Below, piece by piece: positions 53,644 to 63,746 of a DNA stretch of 64,000 nucleotides; position 1 is the stretch's first letter; each line of letters opens with the position of its first letter. Source of the stretch: an uncultured Clostridium sp. (GTDB taxonomy: Bacteria > Bacillota > Clostridia > Lachnospirales > Lachnospiraceae); assembly GCA_900542035.1 (NCBI GenBank), contig UQMJ01000004.1, positions 1 through 64,000 on the forward strand. The letters run 5' to 3'. The translations under genes were made by a program, and so were the position numbers. Below the pieces are notes generated by a model, which was not told the origin of the DNA, did no database searches, and saw only the letters and a program-made list of their open reading frames with translations.

Positions 53644-54564
53644 ATGAAAACAACGTTGGTGGTAATGGCAGCGGGGATTGGCAGCCGGTTTGGCGGCGGG
53701 ATTAAACAATTAGAGCCAGTTGGGCCATCTGGAGAAATCATTATGGACTATTCTATCCATGATGCACTGGAAGCCGGATTTGACAAAATCGTCTTTATCA
53801 TCCGGAAAGATCTGGAAAAGGATTTTAAAGAGATTATCGGAAACCGGATCGAGAAAATTGCAGAAGTGGCATATGCGTACCAGGAGCTTACAGCTTTACC
53901 GGAAGGATTTGAGCTTCCGCAGGGGCGGACAAAGCCATGGGGAACCGGCCAGGCAGTATTAAGCATTAAGGGATTAGTGGACGGCCCGTTTGCAGTTATT
54001 AATGCAGACGATTATTATGGAAAAGAATGCTTTCAGAATATGCACCGTTATATGACGGAGAAAATGGACCCCCAGAAACGCCCTTACGATATGTGCATGA
54101 GCGGATTTGTTCTTTCCAATACATTAAGCGAAAACGGCGCAGTAACCAGAGGGGTCTGCCAGGCCAATCCAGACGGTACGTTAAAAGAAGTAGTCGAGAC
54201 TTATGAGATCCGTCAGACCCAGGAGGGCCTGTTTGGTGCAGATGATAATGGAAACAGGATCCGGTTGGATGGAAACTGTCTGGTATCCATGAATATGTGG
54301 GGACTTCCGGCATCCTTTTTAGACGAGCTGGAAAGAGGATTCCCAGAGTTTTTACGATCTGTACCAGAAGGAGATGTAAAGAAAGAATACTTGCTTCCGC
54401 AGATTATTGACAAGCTGGTAAAATCCGGTCAGGCTTCCGTACAGATTCTGAATACTCCGGATAAATGGTTTGGAGTAACCTATAAAGAAGACAAAGAAGC
54501 CGTGGTAAATGCAATTCGCGGTTTGGTAGACGCAGGGGTATACAAAAAAGAACTGTTTTCTTAA
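53644..54564 (+). CDS. Sugar-phosphate nucleotidyltransferase family protein
   Basis: 306 residues. N-terminal nucleotide-binding signature VVMAAGIGSRFGGGIKQLEPVGPSG and the metal-binding INADDYYG near residue 120 place it in the NTP-transferase family (GlmU/GalU-like fold). It should join a sugar phosphate to a nucleotide. The sugar and nucleotide are not evident, and the sequence differs from true GalU. CGAGGAGG precedes the ATG. Confidence 0.82.
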   Translation: MKTTLVVMAAGIGSRFGGGIKQLEPVGPSGEIIMDYSIHDALEAGFDKIVFIIRKDLEKDFKEIIGNRIEKIAEVAYAYQELTALPEGFELPQGRTKPWGTGQAVLSIKGLVDGPFAVINADDYYGKECFQNMHRYMTEKMDPQKRPYDMCMSGFVLSNTLSENGAVTRGVCQANPDGTLKEVVETYEIRQTQEGLFGADDNGNRIRLDGNCLVSMNMWGLPASFLDELERGFPEFLRSVPEGDVKKEYLLPQIIDKLVKSGQASVQILNTPDKWFGVTYKEDKEAVVNAIRGLVDAGVYKKELFS

Positions 54565-54604
54565 AAAGCGGCGGTTGATTGGAAAAGCCTTAGAAACATG
54601 AGGA

Positions 54605-54640
54605 GACCCCGAATGGTACGCAAGGTACACAATCGGGGTA
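54605..54640 (+). terminator. Hairpin after the nucleotidyltransferase gene
   Basis: ACCCCGA pairs with TCGGGGT, enclosing GGTAC/GTAC. The T run is weak, so termination may be partial. An AT-rich stretch with repeated AATAATATAAAAA follows up to the pyrophosphatase gene. Confidence 0.45.
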
Positions 54641-54781
54641 ATTATGAAAAATCTATGTGCAATATAACGAATAAATAATATAAAAATCACTTTCTTATAT
54701 ACAAATAATATAAAAAATAATTATGAATAAATTATGAACATCATGTAAATAGATTATGAAAACTAAGAGGAGGACGAGAGT

Positions 54782-56449
54782 GTGCCAGATGAAATCCAGA
54801 GAACTCCAATTGTAATCGGCCATAAAAATCCAGATACAGATTCGATTTGTTCTGCGATCTGCTATGCGAATTTAAAAACCAGGGCAACGGGGATTTTGCA
54901 TGAACCGGCCAGAGCGGGAAAGGTAAATGGAGAAACCCAGTACGTACTGGATTATTTTGGCCTGGAAGCGCCAAAGCTTGTGGAAGATGTGCGGACCCAG
55001 GTAAGAGATATTGAAATTCGCCAGATGGACGGGGTCAACCGAAATATTTCATTAAAAAAGGCGTGGAATCTGATGCAGGCCAACAATGCGGTAACCCTTC
55101 CGATTGTAATGGAAAACGGCGCATTAGAGGGACTGATTACCGTAGGCGATATTACAAAATCTTATATGAATATTTATGACAGCAGCATTTTGTCAAAGGC
55201 GCACACCCAGTATTCCAATATTTTGGAAACGCTGGAAGGTGATTTGATTGTAGGAGATGAAAATACCTATTTCAATCAGGGAAAAGTATTGGTGGCAGCA
55301 GCCAATCCGGATTTGATGGAGTTTTATATTGAGCCGCATGATCTGGTAATTTTGGGCAACCGCTATGAATCCCAGCTGTGCGCCATTGAAATGGAAGCAG
55401 ACTGTATTATTGTCTGTGAAGGAGCAGGGGCATCCCTGACAATCCGGAAACTGGCAGAACAGCATGGATGTACGGTTATTGCAACTGCCTATGATACGTA
55501 TACGGCTGCCCGTCTGATTAACCAGAGTATGCCGGTCAGCTATTTTATGACAACGGATAAATTAATTACCTTTGAAGAAGACGATTATATTGATGAGATT
55601 CGGGAGGTAATGGCCAGCAAGCGCCACAGGGATTTCCCGATCCTGGATAAAAACGGGCTTTATAAAGGGATGATTTCCCGCCGGAATCTGTTGGGAGCCA
55701 GGGGGAAACAGGTCATTCTGGTGGATCACAATGAGAGAAGCCAGGCTGTGGATGGAATCGAGGATGCGGACATCAGGGAAATCATTGATCATCACCGTCT
55801 GGGCACAGTAGAGACAATTTCTCCTGTGTTTTTCCGCAACCAGCCTTTGGGATGTACGGCAACGATTGTCTACCAGATGTACCAGGAGGCAGGAATCGAA
55901 GTAGAACCCAAGATTGCAGGACTTCTCTGCAGCGCCATTGTTTCGGATACTCTTTTGTTCCGTTCTCCTACCTGTACAGAAGTAGACCGGCAGTCTGCAG
56001 TAAAGCTGGCGCAGATAGCCGGAATTGATATTGAGAAATATGCAAGGGATATGTTTGCGGCAGGAAGCAATTTAAAAGGCAAAAACGATTCGGAGATTTT
56101 TTATCAGGACTTTAAAACCTTTACCGCTGGGAAACTGATCATAGGAGTTGCCCAGGTCAGCTCTTTAAATGAAGAAGAACTGCTCCGCCTTCGCGGCCGT
56201 ATGTGCGATTATATCAAACAGGCCAGGGCCGATCGGGGCATGGATATGATGTTTTTTATGCTGACCAATATTATTACCCAGTCTACAGAACTGATTTACG
56301 AAGGACAGGGAGCGGAACAACTGGCATTTAAGGCATTCCATATGGAAAACGACAATATTTCCAGGCAAGAGCATTGGATTTGCCTTCCTGGAGTGGTATC
56401 CCGCAAAAAGCAGCTGGTTCCGGCTCTGGTACTTGCAGCCCAGGAATAA
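54782..56449 (+). CDS. ppaC: Manganese-dependent inorganic pyrophosphatase with regulatory CBS domains
   Basis: 555 residues. Family II pyrophosphatase halves: N-terminal DHH-type motif GHKNPDTDSICSA and later DHHRLGTVE, with an insert of two CBS domains (VTLPIVMENGALEGLITVGDI and the DFPILDKNGLYKGMISRRN region) and a DRTGG-like domain between. The CBS pair normally binds adenine nucleotides, letting cell energy state control hydrolysis of pyrophosphate. GTG start at 54782 has GAGGAGG upstream. Confidence 0.92.
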   Translation: MPDEIQRTPIVIGHKNPDTDSICSAICYANLKTRATGILHEPARAGKVNGETQYVLDYFGLEAPKLVEDVRTQVRDIEIRQMDGVNRNISLKKAWNLMQANNAVTLPIVMENGALEGLITVGDITKSYMNIYDSSILSKAHTQYSNILETLEGDLIVGDENTYFNQGKVLVAAANPDLMEFYIEPHDLVILGNRYESQLCAIEMEADCIIVCEGAGASLTIRKLAEQHGCTVIATAYDTYTAARLINQSMPVSYFMTTDKLITFEEDDYIDEIREVMASKRHRDFPILDKNGLYKGMISRRNLLGARGKQVILVDHNERSQAVDGIEDADIREIIDHHRLGTVETISPVFFRNQPLGCTATIVYQMYQEAGIEVEPKIAGLLCSAIVSDTLLFRSPTCTEVDRQSAVKLAQIAGIDIEKYARDMFAAGSNLKGKNDSEIFYQDFKTFTAGKLIIGVAQVSSLNEEELLRLRGRMCDYIKQARADRGMDMMFFMLTNIITQSTELIYEGQGAEQLAFKAFHMENDNISRQEHWICLPGVVSRKKQLVPALVLAAQE

Positions 56450-56519
56450 GCTGCAAATCCGGCTGCATCTGGGTACAGAAAAGACAACAGGAAAACAAGA
56501 TACGGAAGGATGATTTCAG

Positions 56520-57131
56520 ATGGCAAAACAGACCTGGAGACCAGGAACCATGGTTTATCCGGCTCCGGCAGCGATGGTCAGCGTGGCGGATAAAGAGGGA
56601 AATACAGACATTATTACAGCGGCCTGGACAGGCAATATCTGCTCGGATCCGGCGATGGCATACGTATCGGTCCGGCCAGAGCGTTTTTCTTATCACATGA
56701 TAGAAGAAACCCAGTGCTTTGTAATTAACCTGACAACGAAGGCGTTGGCAAGGGCTACAGATTACTGCGGCGTTCGTTCGGGGCGGGATGTGGACAAATG
56801 GAAGGAAACCGGCCTGACTTTGGAGCCGGCTGAACACGTTGCGGCACCCATGATTAAAGAAAGTCCGGTAAATATTGAGTGTCAGGTAGTCAATCATCTA
56901 GATTTAGGCACCCATACCATGTTCATCGGAAAAGTTCTGGCTGTCCATGTAGACGAGGCTTATATGGATAAAACAGGCAGGTTTGACCTGGCTAGTACTG
57001 GACTGATGGCATATGCCCATGGAGAATATCTGGAGCTGGGCAAAAAAATCGGAACCTTTGGATATTCAGTGAAAAAGAAACCGGCAGGAAAACGCAAAGG
57101 CCCGTCAGGGCAGAAGGGACGGAAACGATGA
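56520..57131 (+). CDS. Flavin reductase family protein (FMN-binding split barrel)
   Basis: 203 residues. Flavin-reductase-like fold with PGTMVYPAPAAMVSV, ITAAWTGNICSDP and YVSVRPERFSY motifs that line the FMN pocket. The C-terminus is basic (KKKPAGKRKGPSGQKGRKR), which is unusual and could bind nucleic acid or be a tail. The stop overlaps the shikimate kinase start by 4 bases. Confidence 0.85.
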   Translation: MAKQTWRPGTMVYPAPAAMVSVADKEGNTDIITAAWTGNICSDPAMAYVSVRPERFSYHMIEETQCFVINLTTKALARATDYCGVRSGRDVDKWKETGLTLEPAEHVAAPMIKESPVNIECQVVNHLDLGTHTMFIGKVLAVHVDEAYMDKTGRFDLASTGLMAYAHGEYLELGKKIGTFGYSVKKKPAGKRKGPSGQKGRKR

Positions 57132-57661
57132 CAGAGAAGAAAAAAAGCAATATTACGTTAATTGGAATGCCGTCTTCCGGAAAAAGTACGATTGGTGTCT
57201 TGCTGGCAAAGCGGCTGGGCTATTCCTTTGTAGATGTGGATATTGTAATTCAGGAAAAAGAAGGCCGTTTGTTAAAAGAAATTATTGCAGAACAAGGTAT
57301 GGACGGCTTCATGGAAGTGGAAAACCGGATTAATGCAGAACTGGATGTGACTCATTCCGTAATTGCGCCAGGCGGCAGTGTGATTTTTGGAAAAGAGGCA
57401 ATGGAGCACTACAAAGAAATCAGCCAGATTGTCTATTTAAAGCTGGGTTTAGAGGAAGTAGAACGGCGGATTGGCAATGTGGTAGACAGGGGCGTGGTGC
57501 TGAAAGAAGGCCAGACCTTAAAAGATTTATATGAAGAGCGGATTCCATATTACGAAAAATACGCAGACATTACCATTGATGAGACTGGACAGACAGCGGG
57601 CCGTATTGTGGACACTCTGCGGAAACTTATAGAAGAACAGGAAACGGGCTGCGCAAAGTAA
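57128..57661 (+). CDS. aroK: Shikimate kinase
   Basis: 177 residues. Walker A GMPSSGKST (residues 13-21), shikimate-binding DVD at about 36-38 and the APGGSV loop. It phosphorylates shikimate in aromatic amino acid synthesis. The usual shikimate-binding Arg in F-R-x-x-E appears as FMEVEN, so the substrate could differ slightly. Coupled to the flavin reductase gene. Confidence 0.82.
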   Translation: MTEKKKSNITLIGMPSSGKSTIGVLLAKRLGYSFVDVDIVIQEKEGRLLKEIIAEQGMDGFMEVENRINAELDVTHSVIAPGGSVIFGKEAMEHYKEISQIVYLKLGLEEVERRIGNVVDRGVVLKEGQTLKDLYEERIPYYEKYADITIDETGQTAGRIVDTLRKLIEEQETGCAK

Positions 57662-57678
57662 CGGGCGCAGCCCGTTTT
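57643..57678. terminator. Terminator overlapping the shikimate kinase stop codon
   Basis: Perfect 12-bp stem AACGGGCTGCGC/GCGCAGCCCGTT with a TTTT tail. The TAA stop lies in the loop. Placed between convergent genes, it may act on both. Confidence 0.85.
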
Positions 57679-57685
57679 CCCGCTG

Positions 57686-59182
57686 TTACAGAATGGTTTT
57701 TAACCGGTGTACGCCCTGGGGCTGGTAGCTTAAGCAGTCAGCCAGTCCTACGTAATCGCACAGCAGGTATAAAATCGACAGCCACATTTCGGTTCCCATC
57801 AGAGTCGGATTGTCGTGAAGCAGCAAGTCGAAAGAAAAGCCTTTTTCATTGTCCCAGTTCTTTAGAATCTTATCAATCCACTGAACAGCCCATTCCATTC
57901 CTTCCGTGCTGCGGTAATCCGTCTGCCTGCGGCACAGCCATAATGGATGGATCACGTCTAAAACATTGCAGGAAGTCCCTTCTTTTCCCTGGAACATACG
58001 GCCGGAGCTGTGGGAAAGAACTGTATCAATGGTTTTTTCACAGTCCGGAAGAGCGCGCCCGAACTGGGCATAGCTGCCTCTGGTAAGGCGGTAAAAACCG
58101 TTGACGCAGTCCAGGCGGTCTCCGCTTCCCCACAGTCCGGTTTGCCGGTCAAAATGTGCATCCAGCCATCCAAACAAGGTGTCCAGATCTGGTTTTATTC
58201 CAAAATGCTTTTGATTCTGATAATAAGCTGTGGTCAGGCAGTCGATACAGTGTCCGGCGTGCCAGACATCTCCCTTCCACTGGAATTGTTCCAGCCACTG
58301 GATCAGGTTCTGGCCAGTCAGCTCCTGGGCGCTCCGGTAAGGCGATGGGACTGAACTGCCTAAAACTTCCAGCGCATATCCAACGGACAGGACTTCATAA
58401 TCAATCTCGTCTTTCTGCATCTGGCGCAGGCGGCTGATGAGCTGCTCTCTGCTCATCTGGGAAGGAGTCTTTCCGAACATTCCGGCAATTTCTACGGCGT
58501 CGCACCAGGCGCGGACGGGACTCTGATTAACAGAGGTATCGACAAACGATCCGTTTTGGAAATGGCGATCCAGGATGGTATCGAATTGCGCTTCTGCCAT
58601 CTGGCAGAAGTCGGAAAGAGGTTTGGCAAATGCTTCCCGAAGCCGGTTTTTCAAAAGTTTTGCCGGAGAACCGCCTGCAACCGAATAGGGCGGTACGTCT
58701 TTTGTTACGACCGCTCCAGCGCCAATGATGCTGTGGGATCCAACGGTAATTCCGTCTAACAGGCAGGAATTGGCTCCAATCCACACGTCGTCTCCAATGG
58801 TAATGCCTTTCCCGCTGGTGCCCTGCTGCTGAATGGGACGCAGGACATCTGCGTGATTGTGATTGTCTGCAATAATGCTGGCTTTCGGCGCGATCCGGAC
58901 ATAATCGCCCATTGTAATCCTTCCCTGTAAATAGGCCATGGGATTGATGGAACAGCGCATTCCCATTTTGACGTCTGCATGACGGATGAGAACATCGGCA
59001 CAAAATTCACAGTCGTCTCCGGTTTTTAGCGTAACATCACAGAGATTTGCTTTCGGAGAGATGTAGCAGTTCTTGCCAATCTGGCTGCCCTGGTTTTCCA
59101 GATATAGCCGGATTTCCCTCTGTTCGCGGGTATCCCGTTCACGGATATTCCAGGGAATATAGTCTTTTGTATGCTCCCACAT
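57686..59182 (-). CDS. Hexapeptide-repeat acyltransferase fused to an alpha-helical domain
   Basis: 498 residues. Residues about 30-185 form a left-handed beta-helix with repeated I-G hexapeptides ([38 protein letters not shown]) and the late [13 protein letters not shown] loop, as in maltose/virginiamycin O-acetyltransferases; the catalytic His may be in DNHNHAD. The C-terminal 300 residues are helical with GLWGSGDR and [11 protein letters not shown] motifs, recalling alpha/alpha-toroid (prenyltransferase or cyclase-like) proteins. The product and acceptor are unknown. Confidence 0.7.
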   Translation of the reverse strand: MWEHTKDYIPWNIRERDTREQREIRLYLENQGSQIGKNCYISPKANLCDVTLKTGDDCEFCADVLIRHADVKMGMRCSINPMAYLQGRITMGDYVRIAPKASIIADNHNHADVLRPIQQQGTSGKGITIGDDVWIGANSCLLDGITVGSHSIIGAGAVVTKDVPPYSVAGGSPAKLLKNRLREAFAKPLSDFCQMAEAQFDTILDRHFQNGSFVDTSVNQSPVRAWCDAVEIAGMFGKTPSQMSREQLISRLRQMQKDEIDYEVLSVGYALEVLGSSVPSPYRSAQELTGQNLIQWLEQFQWKGDVWHAGHCIDCLTTAYYQNQKHFGIKPDLDTLFGWLDAHFDRQTGLWGSGDRLDCVNGFYRLTRGSYAQFGRALPDCEKTIDTVLSHSSGRMFQGKEGTSCNVLDVIHPLWLCRRQTDYRSTEGMEWAVQWIDKILKNWDNEKGFSFDLLLHDNPTLMGTEMWLSILYLLCDYVGLADCLSYQPQGVHRLKTIL

Positions 59183-59237
59183 ACGGTTGCTTCTTCCTTT
59201 CTGAGTGAAATGTAAGTCGATTGCGGAATAGTCTGGA

Positions 59238-59717
59238 TTATTCTGGATAAGTCATTCTGGATTCGTCAATATGCTCCAACACAACTTCCAGGAACCACTT
59301 TCCCCAGAAATTTGCCATAGGCAGATTCATATCCAGATAATTGCCGCAGTCCCTTGCAGCCGCGCCAGGTACGTCGCCTTTAAAATCTCTGATAAAGGCA
59401 AACAGCTCCTTTAACAGTCCGATAATATCCTGGGACTGCAAATCGCCGACCAGCAGCAGGTAGAATCCGGTTCTGCATCCCATAGGGCCAAAGTAGAGAA
59501 CTTTGTCTTTGAAGTCTTTATGATTGCGCAGGAAAGTAGCTCCTAAATGCTCAATGGTATGGATTTCTGCAGTATTTATGACCGGCTCGTAGTTGGGGCG
59601 GGTCATACGGATGTCGAAGGTAGTAACGGTCTGATCGCCTACTTTATCTTTTCGGGAAACATAAACGCCAGGAAGCAGATGCAGATGATCGACAGTGAAA
59701 CTCGTAATTTTCTCCAT
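59238..59717 (-). CDS. luxS: S-ribosylhomocysteine lyase (LuxS)
   Basis: 159 residues from ATG 59717 (GGAG upstream); an in-frame start at 59792 would lie within the promoter. Metal motif HTIEH and the Cys in [12 protein letters not shown], plus the later ARDCGNY, are present. It splits S-ribosylhomocysteine to homocysteine and the autoinducer-2 precursor. Confidence 0.93.
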   Translation of the reverse strand: MEKITSFTVDHLHLLPGVYVSRKDKVGDQTVTTFDIRMTRPNYEPVINTAEIHTIEHLGATFLRNHKDFKDKVLYFGPMGCRTGFYLLLVGDLQSQDIIGLLKELFAFIRDFKGDVPGAAARDCGNYLDMNLPMANFWGKWFLEVVLEHIDESRMTYPE

Positions 59718-59762
59718 AATTAAAATACTCCTTTTATGAAATTTCCTTTTAAGGGTGGTTCC

Positions 59763-59771
59763 ATTATAGCA
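59763..59771 (-). promoter_or_regulatory. Extended -10 promoter of luxS
   Basis: On the minus strand TGCTATAAT (59763-59771), an extended -10 motif without a clear -35. Confidence 0.55.
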
Positions 59772-59861
59772 TAAAGCAGGAAAGACGCCCATACATTTTT
59801 TACTATCAGATCCTGCTTAGAAAGCTGTGGGGAGGCATTTGATAGGAGAAGGAGAAAAGAC

Positions 59862-62498
59862 ATGAAGAATTGGTATGAGATTCCGGAGAGCGAGGTTCTG
59901 GATCGGTTCCAGACCAGCAGAATGGGGTTAGAGGACGAAGAGGTGGCCAGAAGGCTGGAAAAATATGGAAAAAACACGCTGAAAGAAACCAGGCAGAAGG
60001 CCTGGTGGAAGGTTTTTTTGGAACAGTTTCAGGATCTTCTGGTTCAGATTTTAATAGGAGCAGCGTTGATTTCCCTGGTGTCCGGAAGAAGGGAGAGTAC
60101 CATTGTGATTTTTGCAGTGCTGATTTTAAATGCCGTTCTGGGGACGGTCCAGCACGAAAAGGCGAGAAAATCCCTGGAGAGTTTGAAATCTCTTTCCGCA
60201 CCTTCTGCCAGGGTAATTCGAGAGGGAGAGACAATAAAAATACCGGCTTCCAGAGTGGTGCCAGGGGATATTCTGGCGTTGGAAACAGGAGATCTGGCGG
60301 CAGCCGACGGCAGGGTGCTGGAAACGTCGTCGCTGTTTTTAAATGAGAGTTCTCTGACAGGAGAGGCGGAAAGCGTAGAAAAGAGCCGGAATATTCTGGA
60401 AGGGGAACGGCCTCTGGGAGACAGGAAGAATATGGTATTTTCTGGAAGTCTGGTAACCGGAGGCAGAGGTCTTGCCGTAGTGACCGCTACAGGAATGGAT
60501 ACGGAAATCGGGAAAATTGCAGAACTAATGAATGACGCAGAGGAAAAGAGAACCCCTCTTCAAATGAGCCTGGATCGGTTCAGCAGCAATCTTGCAATGG
60601 CGATTATGGGAATTTGCCTGATTGTTTTTCTGCTGGGACTGTATCGGGGAAGCAGAGTGCTGGATGCGATGATGTTTGCAGTGGCCCTGGCAGTGGCGGC
60701 GATTCCGGAAGCTCTGGGAACCATCGTAACCATTGTGCAGGCAATGGGAACCCAGCGGATGGCAAAACAAAATGCGATTATAAAAGATTTAAAGGCAGTG
60801 GAAAGCCTGGGCTGCGTTTCGGTTATCTGCAGCGACAAGACGGGAACCCTGACCCAGAATCAAATGACGGTTCAGGCGGTGTATGAAAGCGCCGGAGCGG
60901 GAAAATCGGGCCGGTCAGGACAGATTTCCTTGCTGGAAGCGGCTGTCCTGGCAAATAATGCAGAAAACGGAGTTTTAGGAGATCCGACAGAAACCGCTCT
61001 TTTGCGTATGGCGGATTCAGAGGGAATCCAGATCATGCAGCTTCGGGACAGATGGCCCCGTCTGGATGAAATCCCATTTGATTCTAAACGGAAACGGATG
61101 AGCGTTTTATGCAGGCGGCCAGACGGAAAGCAGATGCTGATTGTAAAAGGAGCCTGGGATGTTTTGATGCCCAGATGTACAAAAATTGAAAAGGAGAACG
61201 GAAGCCGGAGGATTACTTCGGAAGACGTCTGTAAGATTCAAAGACAGAACGAGGCCTGGGGGAAGAAAGGACTTCGGGTGCTGGCGTTTGCCTACCGGAT
61301 GGCAGGGGCTGCCGGAGAAGAGAGAACGAAAGAAGAAAAGAATTTGACTTTCTTAGGCCTGGCGGCCCTTATGGATCCTCCGCGTCCGGAGGCAAAAGAG
61401 GCGGTCAGACAGGCAGGGAGAGCGGGAATCAAAACGGTAATGATTACAGGCGATCATCCGGTAACGGCTCAGGCAATTGCAGAAGAAATCGGGATTCTCC
61501 GTTTGGGCGAACAGGTAATAACCGGACCAGAGTTGGAGCGGATGACAGATGCAGAACTGGAAAACCGGTTAGAAGCCATATCTGTGTGTGCCAGAGTATC
61601 TCCGGAACATAAAATCCGGATCGTAGAAGCGTGGCAGAGGAAAGGCAGGGTCGTAGCCATGACCGGAGATGGAGTCAACGACGGGCCGGCGCTGAAAAAA
61701 GCGGACATTGGAGTGGCAATGGGGCTGGGTGGAACAGAGGTTTCCAGAGACGCAGCCTCGATGATTCTGGCAGATGACAATTTTGCAACCATTATTTCGG
61801 CAGTTGAAAACGGCCGGAATGTGTATCGGAATATCCAGAATGCCATTGATTTTCTTTTGTCCGGCAATATGGCGGGGATTTTTTGCGTACTGTATACATC
61901 GCTTCTGGCGCTTCCGATGCCATTTGCTCCAGTACATCTGCTGTTTATCAATCTGGTTACGGATTCCCTGCCTGCGCTGGCCATTGGCATGGAACCGGCA
62001 GAGGATGGATTGCTGGAACAAAAGCCAAGAGATCCGTCTAAGGGAATTTTAAGCAAAGCCTTTTTAAAGGATATTCTGATTCAGGGCGGCCTGATAGCGG
62101 TCTGTACGATGGCGGCTTACTATGTAGGCCTGACGGGAAGGTGGTCTGGAAAATGGGGACAGAACAGCGGGATTGCCGGAAATTCTGCGGCTGCAGCGAC
62201 AATGGCCTTTACAACTCTGACCCTGGCCAGACTGTTCCACGGATTTAACTGCAGAAGCCATCACTCTATGTTCTATCTGGGGCTGTTTACGAATTTGTAC
62301 AGCATTATGGCATTTGAGGCGGGAGCGGTGCTTCTGGCCGCTGTTCTCTTTGTTCCGTCCCTTCAGAGGCTGTTTGCAGTTTCCGATTTAAGCATGGAAC
62401 AGATTGGGGCTGCAGTCGCATTTTCTCTGATTCCGACGATTTTTATCCAGGGATGGAAAGCCGCCAGAGAATGGCTGAAATCCTGGATGGAGTGTTGA
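59862..62498 (+). CDS. P-type cation-transporting ATPase (calcium-type, P2A)
   Basis: 878 residues. N-terminal cation-ATPase domain, TGEAE (actuator), PEALGT in the fourth membrane helix (ion site, usually PEGL in calcium pumps), phosphorylation site DKTGTLT, KGAWDV (nucleotide domain), TGDHPVTA, TGDGVNDGPALK and ten expected membrane helices. It likely exports calcium. GAAGGAG precedes the ATG. No metal-binding N-terminal tail is seen. Confidence 0.87.
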   Translation: MKNWYEIPESEVLDRFQTSRMGLEDEEVARRLEKYGKNTLKETRQKAWWKVFLEQFQDLLVQILIGAALISLVSGRRESTIVIFAVLILNAVLGTVQHEKARKSLESLKSLSAPSARVIREGETIKIPASRVVPGDILALETGDLAAADGRVLETSSLFLNESSLTGEAESVEKSRNILEGERPLGDRKNMVFSGSLVTGGRGLAVVTATGMDTEIGKIAELMNDAEEKRTPLQMSLDRFSSNLAMAIMGICLIVFLLGLYRGSRVLDAMMFAVALAVAAIPEALGTIVTIVQAMGTQRMAKQNAIIKDLKAVESLGCVSVICSDKTGTLTQNQMTVQAVYESAGAGKSGRSGQISLLEAAVLANNAENGVLGDPTETALLRMADSEGIQIMQLRDRWPRLDEIPFDSKRKRMSVLCRRPDGKQMLIVKGAWDVLMPRCTKIEKENGSRRITSEDVCKIQRQNEAWGKKGLRVLAFAYRMAGAAGEERTKEEKNLTFLGLAALMDPPRPEAKEAVRQAGRAGIKTVMITGDHPVTAQAIAEEIGILRLGEQVITGPELERMTDAELENRLEAISVCARVSPEHKIRIVEAWQRKGRVVAMTGDGVNDGPALKKADIGVAMGLGGTEVSRDAASMILADDNFATIISAVENGRNVYRNIQNAIDFLLSGNMAGIFCVLYTSLLALPMPFAPVHLLFINLVTDSLPALAIGMEPAEDGLLEQKPRDPSKGILSKAFLKDILIQGGLIAVCTMAAYYVGLTGRWSGKWGQNSGIAGNSAAAATMAFTTLTLARLFHGFNCRSHHSMFYLGLFTNLYSIMAFEAGAVLLAAVLFVPSLQRLFAVSDLSMEQIGAAVAFSLIPTIFIQGWKAAREWLKSWMEC

Positions 62499-62526
62499 CA
62501 TTTCTTTCCTGTTTATGTTAGCATGG

Positions 62527-62734
62527 TAGCATCAGTGTACAGGGGGCAATACGGTCAGAAACGTCCAGATGACGCGCCTGCTGCGTTACTTTCAATCGGT
62601 GTACGTCCAGTACACCTCATTCAAGTGCCTTGCAGACGTGTCATCTGACCTGTTTCTGACTCTTATGACCTCAAGTGGAGAAAATGGGGAAATTATCCCT
62701 CTTTGAGGCGTGTTGCCCCCGTACACTGATGCTA
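62527..62734 (+). other. Structured inverted-repeat element of about 208 bp
   Basis: The ends form a 22-bp stem (62527-62549 with 62713-62734) with a single unpaired A at 62541. Inside, GTCAGAAAC (62554-62562) pairs with GTTTCTGAC (62652-62660) and CAGATGAC (62566-62573) pairs with GTCATCTG (62640-62647), capped by GGTGTAC/GTACACC; a second arm pairs CCTCAA with TTGAGG around GGGA/TCCC. The result is a three-way junction. A related short copy lies at 53.58 kb. Confidence 0.75.
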
Positions 62735-62751
62735 GTAATGAAATACAGATT

Positions 62752-62803
62752 AAAAAGAAGCGAGGTGGCTAAACGGAAACGTTTATTTGCGTCGCTTCTT
62801 TTT
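62752..62803 (+). terminator. Hairpin just before the FAH-family gene
   Basis: AAAAAGAAGCGA pairs with TCGCTTCTTTTT (12 bp), enclosing AAACG/CGTTT. It looks like a terminator, but lies only about 25 bases before the FAH start, so it may act as an attenuator. Confidence 0.65.
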
Positions 62804-62827
62804 ATGGGTGCAGCAAGGAGAAAGATT

Positions 62828-63730
62828 ATGAAATTAGTAACGTATCAGCTAGAGCGGGAGCAGAAAACCAGGATTGGAGTGTTAAATTCAGATGAGACCT
62901 GGGTTTATCCCATCAGGAGTATTGGCGTAGACTATGGAGAAATGGGAAAATTAATAGAAGAGATTGGAGAATCAGAACTGCAGCTTTTAGAGTATGCAAG
63001 TACAAAAGAACCATACGGCATTTCAGGGGCGGCTCCGCTGGGAGAAGTGCGTCTTCTGGCGCCCATCCAGTATCCGAAGCAGGATGTGATTTGCCTGGGA
63101 ATCAATTATATGGCCCACGCAGAAGAATCGGCCCGTTTTAAAAAACAGGAATTTGACGGAAAGCGCGAGTATGCCGTATATTTTTCCAAGCGTGTCAGCA
63201 AAGCCAGCGCAGACGGCGATCCCATTCCAGGGCACTTTGATATTGTAGACAGTCTGGATTATGAAGCAGAGCTGGCGGCCATTATCCGCAAAGAGGCAAA
63301 AAATGTGCCGCCGGAGCAGGTAAAAGAGTATCTGTTTGGCTACACGGTCATAAATGATGTCAGCGCCCGTAACATCCAGAATGCGCATAAGCAGTGGTAT
63401 TTTGGAAAGAGCCTGGATGGGTTCCTGCCAATGGGGCCTTGTATTGTGACTGTGGATTCGATTCCATATCCACCGAAGCTGGCAATTCAGTCTTATGTGA
63501 ATGGGGAACTGCGGCAGGACAGCAATACCAGCCAGATGATTTTTGATATTGACCATATTGTAAGCGAATTATCAAAGGGAATGAGCCTTCAGGCAGGCAC
63601 GATTATCGCAACGGGAACGCCGGCGGGCGTGGGAATGGGATTTGTGCCGCCAAAGTTTTTGAAAGCAGGCGATGTAGTAGAGTGCAGGATAGAAGGAATC
63701 GGAAGCATTCAAAACAGGGTAGAAGAGTAA
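62828..63730 (+). CDS. Fumarylacetoacetate hydrolase family protein
   Basis: 300 residues from ATG 62828 (AAGGAG upstream; the longer frame from 62675 would read through the structured element). FAH-fold signatures: CLGINYMAHAEE, YFSKRVSKA, LDYEAELA (metal-binding Glu), GYTVINDVSARN and GTIIATGTPAGVG. Members split or decarboxylate 2-oxo-acid compounds with magnesium. The substrate is not evident. Confidence 0.87.
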   Translation: MKLVTYQLEREQKTRIGVLNSDETWVYPIRSIGVDYGEMGKLIEEIGESELQLLEYASTKEPYGISGAAPLGEVRLLAPIQYPKQDVICLGINYMAHAEESARFKKQEFDGKREYAVYFSKRVSKASADGDPIPGHFDIVDSLDYEAELAAIIRKEAKNVPPEQVKEYLFGYTVINDVSARNIQNAHKQWYFGKSLDGFLPMGPCIVTVDSIPYPPKLAIQSYVNGELRQDSNTSQMIFDIDHIVSELSKGMSLQAGTIIATGTPAGVGMGFVPPKFLKAGDVVECRIEGIGSIQNRVEE

Positions 63731-63746
63731 AAAATTAAAAAAGGGA

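Noticed and set aside
62675..63730. Longer FAH start at 62675
   Set aside because: It would translate the structured inverted repeat and the hairpin; ATG 62828 has a good ribosome site and the family's usual N-terminus.
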